The notes: a model not told the origin generated them from the letters alone. A stretch of 64,000 bases of DNA from Gambelia wislizenii (GCA_030847615.1 JAUMIR010000004.1:98594001-98658000), one strand, 5' to 3'; numbered from the stretch's first letter, positions 49,001 to 59,324 are shown. Numbers and translations: made by a program.

Positions 49001-52000
49001 TCTGAGGCTTCGAAGCCCCGGAGCCACCTTGGAAAGGCCGGGGAAGGCAGCGGGAGGGAGGAACTGTGCCCGGACTCCCCCCGTCCTTCCCAAGGGGGCT
49101 CTGAGGCCTTGAAGCTCCGGAGCCACCTTGGAAAGGCCGGGGAAGGCAGCGGGAGGGAGGGACTCTACCTGGCCTCTCCCTGGCCTTCCCGAGGTGCTCC
49201 GAGGGTTCGAAGCCTCGGAGCCACCTCTGAAAGGCCAAGGAAGGTGGCGGGAGGGAGGCACTCTGCCTGGCCTCTCCCCGGCCTTCCCGAGAGTGCTCTG
49301 AGGTTTCGAAGGCCCGGAGCAGCCCCGGAAAGGCCGGGGAAGGCGGCGGGAGGGACTCTGCCTGACCTCTCCCCGCCCTTCCTGAGGCAGCGGGTGGGTG
49401 GGCGAGAGTGCCTGGCCTTTCCCTGGCCTTTCCAAGGTTGCTCCGGGGCTTTGAAACCCCGGAGCTGCCTTGGGAAGCTGGAGAAGGCAGTGGGAGGGAT
49501 TCTGCCCAGCTGCTCCCCGGCCTTCCCGAGGGGGCTCCAGGACTTTGAAACCCCGGGGCCACCTCAGGAAGTCCGGAGTAAGCGATGGGAGGGCAGGAGG
49601 GAGTCTGGCCGGCCTCTCCCCGGGCTTCCCGAAGGGGCTCTGGGGATTGAGAGTCCCATATAGCTCTTCAGGAAAGTTGGGAGGGGTGGAGGGAGCATTT
49701 TCAGAGGATTTTCAGCCACCCCCACCCTCCCAAAGCTGCAACAAGGCTTAGAAAGCTCAATAGTGGCTTTGGGAAGGGTGGGTGGGGTTTAAAAAGCGCC
49801 TTTCCCGCAAACTCCCCGCTGTCCTGGGGCTTGGCTCTCCCCCCCCCCCAAATGGAGCCAAGCCCCAGGAGAGTGGGGAGTTGAGTGCTTGGCTTGCTCA
49901 GCAAGCACCCCATTTAAATCAGCTCCTCTCCCTTGAGTGGGAGGGAGAGAAGCTGATTTAAATGGGGTGTTTGTTGAGCAACCCGCGAATAATCAAAACT
50001 GCGAGAGTGAAAGCTGCGAATGTGGAGGGGCAACTGTATACATTTATGTTATTTAAACAATAAATATTGCGCAATAATGTTTTTTCCTCAAAGTGACACA
50101 CCACCCGAATTATGCTCAGTTTTTTGGCGAAGTTTGATACCACAAGCTCAAAAGGTTGCCCGTCACTGCTAGGCAGTGTGACACGGTAGCGCACTGCTTC
50201 CTCTGAGCATATCAAGAGGACCAGGCAGCAAAAGTTGTTGTAGCAGAGTTGCATTCATCAGGCGAAGAAATGAGCACACAGACACAAGCTTGTGTCTAAA
50301 CTAGTTTCCTTTACTAGAGCATAATGCAGTGATATTTACAATGAGTCTGAGACTCTTGTCATACAGACTACATATCACAGCACAGTGTACAATGCAGTCC
50401 TGTCACTGTACAGCCCAGACAGAACTACAAAGTTCTGAGCATTAGCCAACTCAATAATACCAAGATAGTGATTCTCACACACATTCTCTCACAGAGATAA
50501 GTATTTGGCCTTCTCACTTCCCATGCTAGCTTCTCAGGCCTAATCAAGATTTGCTAGCCAGCTGCGTTTAGCCTTCTCATTACTGGCCCTTGCAGGCTGT
50601 AACATATCATCTTTGCTCTTTACAGTATACATTTCCAGGTTGCATATCCCAGCATCCTGACAAGTGCTCCATTTCATCAACAGATTTTGTAATGACTTTC
50701 AACATGACATAAATTTTGTTAGTTCTCTTTCAATCCACAGTGAATCACACTTCAGAGACAGTGCGAGTTTATCTTCAGTCAGTGTCTTAGCAAGCTTACT
50801 ATCAGTAGTATGTCATAGGGAACTCACAGTGATGATCGAGGGAATGGGTCCTCAGCTCCTTCGTTATACAGAGATTATCTCTCCTCAACTTTCCTAAGGG
50901 AAGACAATCTTTATCTTATTGCTTCTCATTCTGTTTCTTATCCTTCCCTCCATCTTGTCAGTCTCTGAATTTTTAAATTCATTCTCATTTTTCTTTTTCC
51001 ACGATCATAATTTTTCTTTCACTCTTTGATTTTTTGTACTTAAAAAAACACAGGGAAGTGATGGCAGGACTGAGGACCTTGTCCTAGCACTGATCTGAGG
51101 AACCTTTCCCCTCTCTGTCTGTCACCATAGCTTATTTTGTGTGGTTACACACAATGTAGCTATGCTGTAGCCTTGCACCCTGGAAGCAGAGGAAATGAAG
51201 GCATTTCTGGCTGCAGTAGATGTAGGGATAACTATAGGAATCACTCCTCCACCCACATTAAAGAAAGCCCCAATTTTTCATGCCGGGGGAAGGGCAAAGT
51301 TCCAGCATGGCCACGCACAAAAAAAACCATGGAGCTGGATGGGTCAGGGAGAAGCATTTACTTGGTACTGTCCTCTGGCCTTGTGCAATTTGTGGATGGA
51401 GAACTTATAATAAACCCTGTTCCCCAGGGAGGAAAACATGTATACACACATTCTTAGCCAACCACTATTTTTCTAGTTCAACATAATAAACATAAAAGTT
51501 CTAGTTAAACAGAACTGCCAAGGTGCTGTATGAGGAGATGGAGTGTAAAGTTCCACCCAGGCAGAACTACACCCTATCTCTCCTCCTACAGGAAGTCTCT
51601 TTGCAGACTCCACTGATGCTGCCATTTAGTGGCCAGTAAAGAGCAGGAGGTGGCAGGGGAAGATCCTTGTAGCTGGGTGCACAGTGATAAAGGCATCCTC
51701 CAGGATGCCAGGGCTGTTCTTCAGAGGCCCAAGAAGATGATGCCATAATTGTGCATCTATCTGGCTATAGGTATATAGCTTGATGCTCATCCACCACCCC
51801 CACTCTGTTGACCACTAAATGGCGCTAGCCAGAGACAGGTGAATTTTCAAGTTGTTGACAGATGTTGAACAAGGGAGGTATTGAACTGCTCTTTCTACAA
51901 CAGTCCTCAACATGATACATGCCAGTGCTGTAGTGGCATATCTCACTAACAAGATGCCAGGCAATATTTTTAAGGTGTAGGTATGAAAATAACAAAAAGT

Positions 52001-54908
52001 TTAAAAAATCTAAAACTATTTGTGTGTTTGGTTGGCTTTAACCTAGGTAAGTTGCATGTTCTTTTTTTAAAAAAAGGGGGAGTAGCTTTAATGTATTGAA
52101 CTTAAATGCCACATTTATTAAGACCTTGTAATAATAATGTTGTTTTCTAAGGTATGACTTAAAAAGTAAAGTTGTCTACTAAGTAAAAAAACAAAAACAA
52201 AACACCCTCCTCATTTCTCAATTCTAATTCTAATTGTTACTTTTCCTTTAGGTATCCTTAGTTGTCAATGTTGCAAGTGAGTGTGGATATACCGACAGCC
52301 ACTACAAAGCCCTGCAAAAACTGCAGAGAGAATTTGGCCCATCTCATTTTAATGTGCTGGCATTCCCCTGCAATCAGTTTGGACAGCAAGAACCAAATAC
52401 TAATAAAGAAATAGAGAGTTTTGCCCGAAAAACATATGGAGTATCCTTTCCTATGTTCAGCAAAATTGCAGTCACAGGCAATGGGGCGAATCCAGCTTTC
52501 AAATATTTAACTGGTGAGTAAGCGGACAGGCGACTTGAAGGCACATGCACACAGAGAGAGAACAGGCATACTTAAAGCAACTCCCCCTGGCTCTGAATGT
52601 TTATTTTCTGGGAACTGTGGATGATTTATAACAGCAAAGCCATTTCAGATTGAGTGCAGTGGGAGGTCAGTATTGTTCAGCAAAGTCCAGGCTCTTTGAT
52701 ACATTCAAGGTTAAATCGTGAAGAAGCAGAGCATCTTAGCTGCATTTGTTGTGATTATTTTCAGCTTATTCCCCTATCCCCTCAGTAGGGCAACAACTAT
52801 TCAATTAAGGTTTAATCGCTTTGTCCTTCAAACCAAAGTACCACAGAATTTTCTGAAGCACTTGTAACTCAGATAGATGATGTGCTTTGGGGAAAAAAAA
52901 ACTAGGGGGGCTCCTCTACAGAGGTATGAGGAAACTGTAGGCCTTCAGGTGTTGTTGGATTGCTGTTCCCATTATCCCCCATCATTTGCTGTGGCGCTTG
53001 AGTCTGATAGGAGTTGTAATCCAGCAACTTCAGGATGGGTCCATGTTTCTCATCCCTGTTTTACAGTTTCCTTTTAAAGTTTTCCAGCTGTTGTCAATGC
53101 AGCTAGGGAAACCTGGTCTACCTTTAGTTCACTTATACCAGAAGTAGGAAGGCTGAAAGAAACCCTGCTGATAAGTCTTACTCAGCTGGACTGAGTGATA
53201 GTTAGGAAGTCTCTAGAGAAGGCTGATGAATTATACTCAAAATTCAGCTTAGGTCCATGCTCTGTCCTTATGAGAGAGGCAATGTGCTGAAGTGGACAAT
53301 GCTGAATTTGGATGTGGGACAGCCCAAGCCATCAAGAAAGTTCATGGGTCTCAAATGGCTAGCTGGAGATAAGTCATTGTCTTCCTAATGTATCTCACAG
53401 ATGTTTGTGCTATCCAGTTGCCTATCCAGCTCGCATGAGGGAATAACCCATTTGCATAGTGGCTTGCCCGTCATAATCCATCCAGAGAAAGATGAAAACT
53501 ATCCTAGGCTGTTCTAGAGAGAAAATAAATAGAACTATGATAAAATAATATCTAGAATTGTGTAGACAACATTTATATTTTAATTGATTGTATAATAAGG
53601 TGCAGAAAATTAATGTTTTATACCTTTTTCTAGTGTTTTTTATACCTTTTCTAGTGTTATTTTTTAATACCGGTAAGTTTTAATTTGGTTAATATTACAA
53701 ATAAATATATAAAGGTTAATGAATTCCTTAGTCACTTCAGGAAGCTACTGATAAATCAATGTTAAGGGGGAAAAAATAGAAATGTCAGAATATGAGCAGA
53801 GTGTTCAAACAGTTGCTGTGAACTATACCCCCTTTCAAGACTTCCAGTTGGTTCCATTTGGCTGAGATCATTGTTGATGACATTGATACGCCATTGCCAA
53901 TATCAGGGGACTTTATCAGATGGGGCTGTAATTGCAGAATTACAGTGCAACAGTACCACAAATGGGTTCCCATTATCGCACAACGTCATCGTCCTCCCAT
54001 GGTCAATGTGTGCTTCACCCATTAATGGCTCGTCACTTTTTTATTGATGGGAAAATCTGTGAATAGCCCTCAATATTGCTCTTTTCACTTGACAAGCATG
54101 TGAAATCATGTCTGGCTGTAATCACACAATTACAGCATGAATGGGCAGCCTTTCCCCCCTCCCCTTTCCCAACAAGAACACAGGACACACAGTATCTTTT
54201 TAAATGAACAGTCACCTTTTCTTGGTATGGTTTTATGCTTGTTTAAGTGTTTATTTGTTAATTTCTTTCATTATTTATGTGTTTTTGGTGTGTTTAAACG
54301 AAGTCGCATCTTCTCCTGAGAACAGCCAAAATCTCGCCCATGCAAAATCACAGAAGTAAAATCCCATTCTTAAACTGCTAGTTGTGGTTTTGTGATGATT
54401 CTGTAGCAGTAATATCATGTGATTACAATGTAGTATCGTGCAATTATGTAGATGTATGATAATTACTGTAATTGTGCTACTATGTTTCTGCTTTCCTCAA
54501 TAGTGGAATTACAGCATTTTTAGACACTAGTCTGATAAAGTCTATAATGCATTCACAAAACTGCTGAAACATTTATTTTTCCTAAAATATTATTTATCCC
54601 TCCTTTTCATACTGCTTAACTACCATTTTCATTTTGCTAACCAGATGCACTCTTCAAGTTCATATACCTTTTCAAAAGTACTGAATAATCAGACTCATAT
54701 ACAAAGCACCCCCACTCATCTATATAATTTATTTTTCTGGGCAGAATCTACAGGTGAGGAGCCAACCTGGAATTTCTGGAAATACCTTGTAGATCCAAAT
54801 GGGAAAGCTTTAAAGGCTTGGGACTCTACTGTCACTATTGAAGAAATAAAACCTTACATCACTGAACTTGTGAGAAATATCATCCTGAAGAAAAAAGACG
54901 AACTGTGA
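39523..54908 (+). CDS. GPX7: Glutathione peroxidase 7, ER Cys-peroxidase, three exons, 211 residues
   Basis: GPX7 reduces peroxide in the ER lumen and passes oxidising equivalents to protein disulphide isomerases. Exons are 39523-39732, 52252-52513 and 54745-54908, with phases 0 and 1 and AG/GT borders. Motifs: [10 protein letters not shown] with peroxidatic Cys81 (codon TGT, not selenocysteine), FPCNQFG with Cys110, WNFW at 166-169, and C-terminal KDEL for ER retrieval. Identity with GPX7 rather than GPX8 rests on [13 protein letters not shown] and [12 protein letters not shown] and on head-to-head linkage to TUT4. The start at 39523 is the last in-frame ATG before the hydrophobic segment; a 35-codon upstream extension is possible but reads as CpG-rich leader. 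Human GPX7 is about 187 residues (from memory), so this form is about 24 longer, all at the N-terminus, with a long hydrophobic stretch at 19-41. Confidence 0.95.
40368..40606 (-). mobile_element. tRNA-derived SINE, complete, reverse
   Basis: The reverse complement begins GGAGTCCTGGTGGCGCAGTG, a tRNA-like A box, then GGTTCGATCCTA as B box, then body GGTAAAATGAGTACGCAGCT and an end AAATATAAATGCTATTGCTA. The family differs from Sauria SINEs; 3' relatives are at 18290-18600 and 33945-34110. Confidence 0.75.
41485..41812 (-). mobile_element. Shortened relative of the 590-bp DNA element
   Basis: In reverse complement it reads CTCAGAATGCGAGGGGAACA, CGAAAGGAGGGGGGCCAAAA and GGAAGTTAAAATGTGATTGG, resembling blocks of 21612-22198 (gcgagga, gaaggagggg, ctgattggtc). 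The ends are uncertain. Confidence 0.4.
42840..43110 (-). mobile_element. L1-like LINE ORF2 C-terminal fragment
   Basis: The minus-strand peptide includes [26 protein letters not shown] and ends [13 protein letters not shown]. The pattern W-K-x-x-x-I-P, E-W and W-x-x-F is that of the L1 ORF2 C-terminus. About 70 codons are open, but the rest of the element is missing. Confidence 0.55.
43502..43729 (-). mobile_element. TA-flanked MITE, CAGTTGTCCC family, copy 6 (reverse)
   Basis: CAGTTGTCCCTCTGTATCCA to GATATGAAGGGGCAACTG, flanked by TA. High similarity to copy 4 in the interior. Confidence 0.85.
43987..44131 (+). mobile_element. Sauria SINE, 5' part, split by a CR1 insertion
   Basis: TTGGCATGGTGTGGTTTGAG and ATTGGACTAGGACTGGGTGA are the tRNA-like head, GGAAGGCAATGGCAAACCTC the body. 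Its tail resumes at 47131 after the CR1. The body is internally shortened. Confidence 0.75.
44132..47130 (+). mobile_element. CR1 LINE, about 3.0 kb, nearly whole ORF2, inserted in a SINE
   Basis: Carries apurinic-type endonuclease and reverse transcriptase regions and ends GGTTGGACTGGATGGCCCTC then a tail of ATTCTATG-type repeats. It is flanked by AGTCA at 44127-44131 and 47131-47135, a probable 5-bp target duplication inside a Sauria SINE. ORF1 and the true 5' end are missing. ORF2 has a frameshift and two stops, so this copy cannot make a full protein. Confidence 0.9.
44280..47041 (+). pseudogene. CR1 ORF2 (endonuclease-reverse transcriptase), broken copy
   Basis: Endonuclease motifs are intact by eye: [50 protein letters not shown]. 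Reverse transcriptase shows [27 protein letters not shown] (motif A) and FADDTKLGG (motif C). Breaks: a frameshift near 44395 after ETWW; TGA at 46094-46096 after NWLTG; TAG at 46667-46669 after KNIDT. The rest of the C-terminus ([26 protein letters not shown]) is open to 47041. The element lies in GPX7 intron 1 on the sense strand. Confidence 0.88.
47131..47175 (+). mobile_element. Sauria SINE 3' tail, distal to the CR1 insertion
   Basis: AGTCACAGTCAACTTGAAGG and CACATAAGGACAACAGCAAG continue the SINE interrupted at 44131. Joining the two outer parts gives an uninterrupted SINE pattern. Confidence 0.75.
47669..47905 (+). mobile_element. Sauria SINE, complete, forward
   Basis: Head GAGAGTCAGCATGGTGTAGT with B box GGATTCGAATCTCC, body GGGTGACCTTGGCCAAGTTA, tail AAATGTCTTGAAGGCACACA. 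Two poly-C runs (about 47817-47826 and 47845-47853) disturb the body. Confidence 0.85.
48567..50168. mobile_element. hAT-like element enlarged by nested insertions
   Basis: The left CGGTGATGGTGAACCTATGA and right AAAAGGTTGCCCGTCACTG are imperfect inverted ends with CTAGG on both outer sides. The right part GTTTTTTCCTCAAAGTGACA CACC is the inner hAT sequence. Between lies a GC-rich minisatellite and, near 49985-50036, the right end of a TA-type MITE (ATGTGGAGGGGCAACTG); its left end was not found. Confidence 0.55.
48780..49650. repeat. GC-rich minisatellite, about 95-bp units
   Basis: Units carry CCTCTCCCCGGCCTTCCCGA, GGCTTCGAAGCCCCGGAGCC and ACCTTGGAAAGGCCGGGGAA and recur roughly every 93-100 bp, about nine times, with one shorter step near 49370-49420. 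Within each unit the arms are partly self-complementary (GGCCTTCC / GGAAGGC). Long Pro/Arg/Gly ORFs on both strands are artefacts of the repeat. Confidence 0.85.
52252..52513 (+). CDS. GPX7: GPX7 exon 2 (residues 71-158, catalytic Cys)
   Basis: The acceptor TTTCCTTTAG precedes codon GTA. The exon carries the thioredoxin-fold core: [15 protein letters not shown] (Cys81), [15 protein letters not shown], and [19 protein letters not shown]. It ends ACTG before donor GTGAGT in phase 1. The first intron bases run straight into sequence like a 5S-Sauria SINE tail. Confidence 0.95.
52517..52553 (+). mobile_element. 5S-Sauria SINE tail fragment abutting the GPX7 exon 2 donor
   Basis: GTAAGCGGACAGGCGACTTG AAGGCACATGCACACA aligns with the SINE tail seen at 9950-9985 and 11752-11790 (GTAAGTTGACAGG.., GAAGGCACATACACA). 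It begins at intron position +5. Only the last about 37 bases of the SINE are present. Confidence 0.65.
52922..53065. mobile_element. Palindromic MITE (AGGTGTTGTTGG arms)
   Basis: GTGTTGTTGGATTGCTGTTC and GGAGTTGTAATCCAGCAACT are inverse with a loop in between, as in the 2453-2585 family. Located in GPX7 intron 2; the rest of this intron (53070-54740) shows only AT-rich unclassified sequence. Confidence 0.55.
54745..54908 (+). CDS. GPX7: GPX7 exon 3 (residues 158-211) with KDEL terminus
   Basis: Acceptor TTCTGGGCAG precedes AATCTACAGG; joined to the G of exon 2 it reads [15 protein letters not shown]. The rest is the C-terminal helix [12 protein letters not shown] then TGA. The ORF that begins upstream at 54645 is intronic read-through into this exon. 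Confidence 0.94.
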
Positions 54909-55001
54909 CTTTTAAAAACACTTGGGTTTTTTTGTACCTCTAGTTACAATTTGGACTGTTATTTTTACCTCTTAACATTCCTAAAAGAAAACAAACAAAC
55001 A

Positions 55002-55007
55002 AATAAA
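55002..55007 (+). terminator. GPX7 polyadenylation signal AATAAA
   Basis: A canonical AATAAA lies about 95 nt after the GPX7 stop codon, within an A-rich segment (AAACAAACAAACAAATAAAT). This is a plausible cleavage signal giving a short 3'UTR. Use of alternative downstream signals cannot be excluded. Confidence 0.6.
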
Positions 55008-55124
55008 TAAGTATTTTCCATCACCCTGAATTAGTTTCCATACCCTAAATCTGTGGTTCTCAACCCAGTGGCGATACTAGGGGGAACGGAGAGGCTGAAC
55101 CACACCAGATGACACCATCGGAGG

Positions 55125-55300
55125 GAGGGGTGACACCAGCCTTAGTGACACCACGGTCTCAACCCTAGGTCCTCCAGATATTTTGGACTTCAGCTCCTAG
55201 AAACCCTAGCCAAAATGTCTAATGGTCAAGGATTCTGGGAATCAAAGTCCAAAACATATGTGCCACCAAAAGATGAGGACCACTGCCCTAAGTACATGTT
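55125..55300. mobile_element. Palindromic MITE (AGGTCCTCCAGAT arms)
   Basis: TCCTCCAGATATTTTGGACT and GGAATCAAAGTCCAAAACAT face each other; TTCAGCTCCTAGAAACCC faces GGATTCTGGGAATC. Same broad family as 2453-2585; old. Confidence 0.55.
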
Positions 55301-58300
55301 TTATTTTTCTTACATTCAGTCCTTTATTCTGATTAAACCAAACGAAATTGTTCTTTCTTAGGATAAGAAAACCAGATGCAAGAACTTTATTTCTCATTCA
55401 AGTCACTGGTTGATTCTTGTGAGATGAAGATTCAATTAGAATCTCTAGGTAGAAACCTAACTTCAAACAGAATTTCCTAGAAAAATGTTATGACCAGCTA
55501 TTTTCCATCATGAGTGTTGTCATCAAGACTGCCATTTACAAAATGAAAACAACAACAACAAAATAGGTAACTAGATAAGCTGTGTGGTTCTAAAAGCAGC
55601 CATTATGCTGGGAAAATATAATGCCCTTCTGCATATGTTATCTTCTGTTGTACTGGAGTAATTCACTCAATTAGCTCTGAAAATCCAGACAGTGAGTTGG
55701 ATACAAATAACCCTGTGAGCAAAGTTCCACTGACAGAGTGTTCCTGGTACCCATCAATGTAGGGATGGGGGATTCTTGTGATCCTTCAGATCTTGGACTA
55801 AAGCTGTAATTGTTCCACTCATTTCTCAGATTGGCTTGATGAAAGCTGGAGTTCAACAACATCTGGTGGGCCAAATTGCTCTCTGCTTTTAATGGAAGGC
55901 CAAGTTGAGATGATTGTCTCAAGTATGCCTACAGTACCTCTCTTCAAACCAGCTCTGGAGGGTTGGAGGACCTGACACAACAGCATGGGAAGAAGCAAGG
56001 GGCTACAGGGGCAGCTAGAATTAATAAAAACCACCTCCCCTCCTTCCTTATCAGAGCCTTGTTGGGATGACTGACTGACTGAGTGATGTGATATGTATGT
56101 AGAGAGAGAGAGGGTACATGTTATCTGGAAGTGTTTATATTTCCATAGTAATCAATAAATGACTGCCAAAGTAGAAAATGTCCCAGTTTTTAACCACTGG
56201 TGAAAGGGATGGGTGATTTTCACAGACTGAACCAGAATTAAAAAGGGATCCTGGCATCCTTTTGTCAATTATTTATGAACATCCTTTACAACCCAAAGCA
56301 AACAAACTGAAATACTTGTGTTGTGGAAAGACAAATTAAGTGATAGCATTTTCTCGATTAAGCATCACAGAAGAACCCATCACTTTAGTTTCATTAGATG
56401 AACCCTAGATACTTCATTTTCAAAAGAATGTGGCTCCTTTAAACTGAAAGATGGTGTGAACTCTTGGAAACCAGTCCCATATTTGCAAATGCAAGCTGAT
56501 GCATTGCAATGGTAAGTGATAATGTAACAACAGGCAAGTTGTAAGGCAAGTGGCTGGTATACACAGATAAAGTGGAACTGCAGCTTTCACATAGCTTCCT
56601 AATGCTGATGGGTGCTATCAAGGAGTAGCTATATTTGAATTCAGCTAACTACTATCAGCAGATATACAGAAAGTTATGAGGGGACATTTTCACAAATATT
56701 AGTTATAAGACTTGTCAGTTGAATGCAACTGTGGATCCTGAGCCTAGATGATCTGAGTAAATCTTTACAGTTACATATTGGTTGGCTGGAGTTTACATTT
56801 TTAAAGCACTACTGTATTTTACTAGGCTACTTTAGAAGCATACAGACTTTACAGTAAACCAGAGGTAGGTTTGTCTTCTTCATGGAGATGTAAGATTATT
56901 GGAGAAACAGGCACACATACCTAAGCCTTCTGTGATTCTTGCATGGCCTTTCACATTGATCAAGTTTTCCAAATGCAAAACTGGACACAACATTTGACTC
57001 TTCAATCATTCCAGCCTACATTTAAATGCTAGTTGAGTATTATAGTTTAAACAGAACTTAAATATAAAAGCAACCTAGTTGCAAATAATTAACAAATATC
57101 CTGTCTCTTAAGGGACTGGGTATTGTTAGGCACAGCATAAACTAAAGAACAAACTACCGTAGTTAATGTAATTTTTCCAGCATATAAACATGAGGAAATG
57201 ATTGCTCAGCATGTCAATCTGTTATCTTAAAATTCAGTACTGTATAGCATCTTCTAATGATAGCTAGATTTTATAAAATATTTTGCAACCTGAAATTGTT
57301 GTGATACTGCATTGAGAACACTGGCCTGTGATTTAAAGTCCAGAATAACAGAGCAAACAAGTTATTCATTGGATATGATTAAAGTGCAACAACTTCATAG
57401 ATAAATAATTTCCTACACAGAGCCATGACACTTTGTTGCTTAAAGTAGAGCAACAAAGGGTGTCCCTCATTTCTAGTTATGGTACACAGTGCCTGAAACC
57501 ACGCAACATTATTTTGGTACCTGAGCCAAAAAAAAAAATCTACATTTCCATCAGCACTAAACATACAACAATAATGTATTAACAGCAATTAACAATTAAT
57601 AATTTGCTGCCTTTTCATTATATCAAACATCATATGACATAACTAATGAGACCTAACGGGAGGGCTGGCCCTGCCCTGCAGGCAGTTTAAGATTAATGTG
57701 GTTTGCCACTTATTGAGTTAAACCTTTATCCCCTTTGCTCCAGGAAGGATGTATTTAATCCCTCTTCTGTAACGGTTCCTGTTCCAAATCCCCCTACTAC
57801 TACCATACTTGCCATCTATCCTTATAACGTAGACATACACATAGATTATGATCAGACTTCCAGCCTGACAAAGTTTACAGCTGAGTCAAGCTGATGACCT
57901 TGGTCAAACAGCAAATAGGTAAGTAACTATAAGAAAAGGATAATTATTGGGGAGGTGTTTTTGCTACTAACATACTAAACACATTCCAGTTTAATTTAGC
58001 AAACACGAAAAAATATATTTTTGTCAGCCAAACTAATGAACATCCATTACTATAAAATCTGATCTATGAGACTGTAGGAGCCAGGCTTCTGATGTATGCC
58101 ACAGCAACACTGGGATTATGGTATCAATGGGTGCAGCTGTTGGCACCAAGAATACACTAAATGCCATGGAGTGTGAAGACATTCAAGCTTTTCCACAGGG
58201 GTCCAGAATCAAATTTGAAGAAATCTCCAATTTGAACTTCAAAGTAAACATTCCTTTAGAAGATCATAAAAAGGTGAAATCTTGCTTTGAGGACTGTAAG

Positions 58301-58344
58301 TCTGCTGGTGAAATATCATTTTTCTAAACTTCACAACAGGAATG

Positions 58345-58620
58345 AAGAACATGTGGCCTCCAGATATTGTTGGACTGCAGCTTCCATTGACATTACCCAG
58401 AATAGACAGTGACAGTGGTAGCCAGAATAGACAGTGGCTGAACTCTAGTCCCAAAATAGTTCAGCACCCTAAATAGCTTTCAAGCTAAAATTTAGGACAG
58501 ATTCACTGTCCCACTACATAGAAGCCATCAGTCCAGACACATCCGGTGAATGATGAAAGATGATAGAAGCTGCAGTACAACAACACTTGAAGGGCTACAT
58601 GTTCCTCATACCTGCTTTAG
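58345..58620. mobile_element. Composite palindromic MITE (GGCCTCCAGATATTG arms)
   Basis: GTGGCCTCCAGATATTGTTG at the left and CAACAACACTTGAAGGGCTA CATGTTCCTCAT at the right are inverse ends. The interior has a tandem AATAGACAGTG duplication near 58400-58435. Confidence 0.6.
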
Positions 58621-59069
58621 ATTGTGGACTTACTGTTCATTTTTCATGCAACTGTACAAGATAAAACAGGCTGTAATAGAGGTTCAGCAGCAGCAAAGGT
58701 TCTTATGAGATAATCTCTTTTGTATACATTTTAAAAGTTGAATAGGTGTACAGTCATGTCAAAAGGCAGAGGATATATGCTTTAAATAAAACAAATGCTT
58801 TGGAAATTACACTGTTTAATTGATGACCAAACTTTACAGCTAATTCCATTTTCTAATCAATATTCTACAAATAATGTATTTCTGTGTTTTATAAAGCTTG
58901 CAGTATAAAGTCAACCAAAATGGTTAAGTATTTTAACAACATTAATTTAAACACCAAAAGGCAAAAACAACAACAACAGTCCAATTGAGAACTACCTGAA
59001 TTATGTCACATCTGTGCCACTTTTATGTAGCTACATTCTGAGAGCTCTCACAACTTTCATACTTCATAT

Positions 59070-59324
59070 TCAGCTCTCATATTTCCATTTCCCCTCCCAC
59101 TCTTGCTCATCTTCATTTTCTTCCATAGGAGATGTTTCAAGATGATGAGGGACTGTCTCTACATCACTCTGGAGAGAAAATGTGCGGAAAAGATCCGATA
59201 TAGGCTCATCAATGTATGTATCACTCTGAACTGCTTTCAATGAGCTAGCGTCTCTGATTCCATTTGACTGCAGACTCCTCCTGTCTGATTGCCGACTCCT
59301 CCCTGATTGCTGACTCCTTGTGTC
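59070..59324 (-). CDS. Candidate 3'-terminal coding exon of an unidentified minus-strand gene
   Basis: The minus strand has a strong acceptor (CTGTGTGTTTCAG) followed by an open frame of 84 codons ending in TGA. The peptide starts DTRSQQSGRSRQSDRRSLQS, contains SDTYIDEPISDLFRTFSLQS, and ends in an acidic tail EENEDEQEWEGKWKYES. The open frame is not explained by a recognised repeat, and a reverse ATTAAA near 58820 could serve as polyadenylation signal. The composition suggests a cytoplasmic regulatory tail. I do not recognise the protein. The upstream exon would lie to the right; none was found with compatible phase. It is not SHISAL2A, the gene beside GPX7 in mammals. Confidence 0.4.
   Translation of the reverse strand, partial: DTRSQQSGRSRQSDRRSLQSNGIRDASSLKAVQSDTYIDEPISDLFRTFSLQSDVETVPHHLETSPMEENEDEQEWEGKWKYES

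Larger units (their letters stand above)
39733..52251. other. GPX7 intron 1 (12.5 kb)
   Basis: Carries the SINE, L1, MITE, CR1 and nested-transposon insertions listed separately. Between 50180 and 52240 I see no recognisable element or exon; ORFs there lack coding character. Confidence 0.7.
55008..59069. other. Region downstream of GPX7
   Basis: Contains palindromic MITEs at 55125-55300 and 58345-58620. The rest (55310-58330) has no recognisable gene or repeat; ORFs such as 57703-57894 and 58118-58327 are short and without family resemblance. Confidence 0.55.

Noticed and set aside
48681..49663. Several ORFs of 140-276 codons on both strands
   Set aside because: They follow a GC-rich minisatellite whose repeat unit lacks stops in several frames; the peptides simply repeat with the DNA period.
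39523..54908. Assignment of the peroxidase to GPX8 because of its hydrophobic N-terminus
   Set aside because: Core residues ([22 protein letters not shown]-type region) and linkage to TUT4 both indicate GPX7.
52252..55010. Selenocysteine-type glutathione peroxidase with SECIS element
   Set aside because: The catalytic codon is TGT (Cys), as in GPX7, so no SECIS element is required; I saw no reason to call one.
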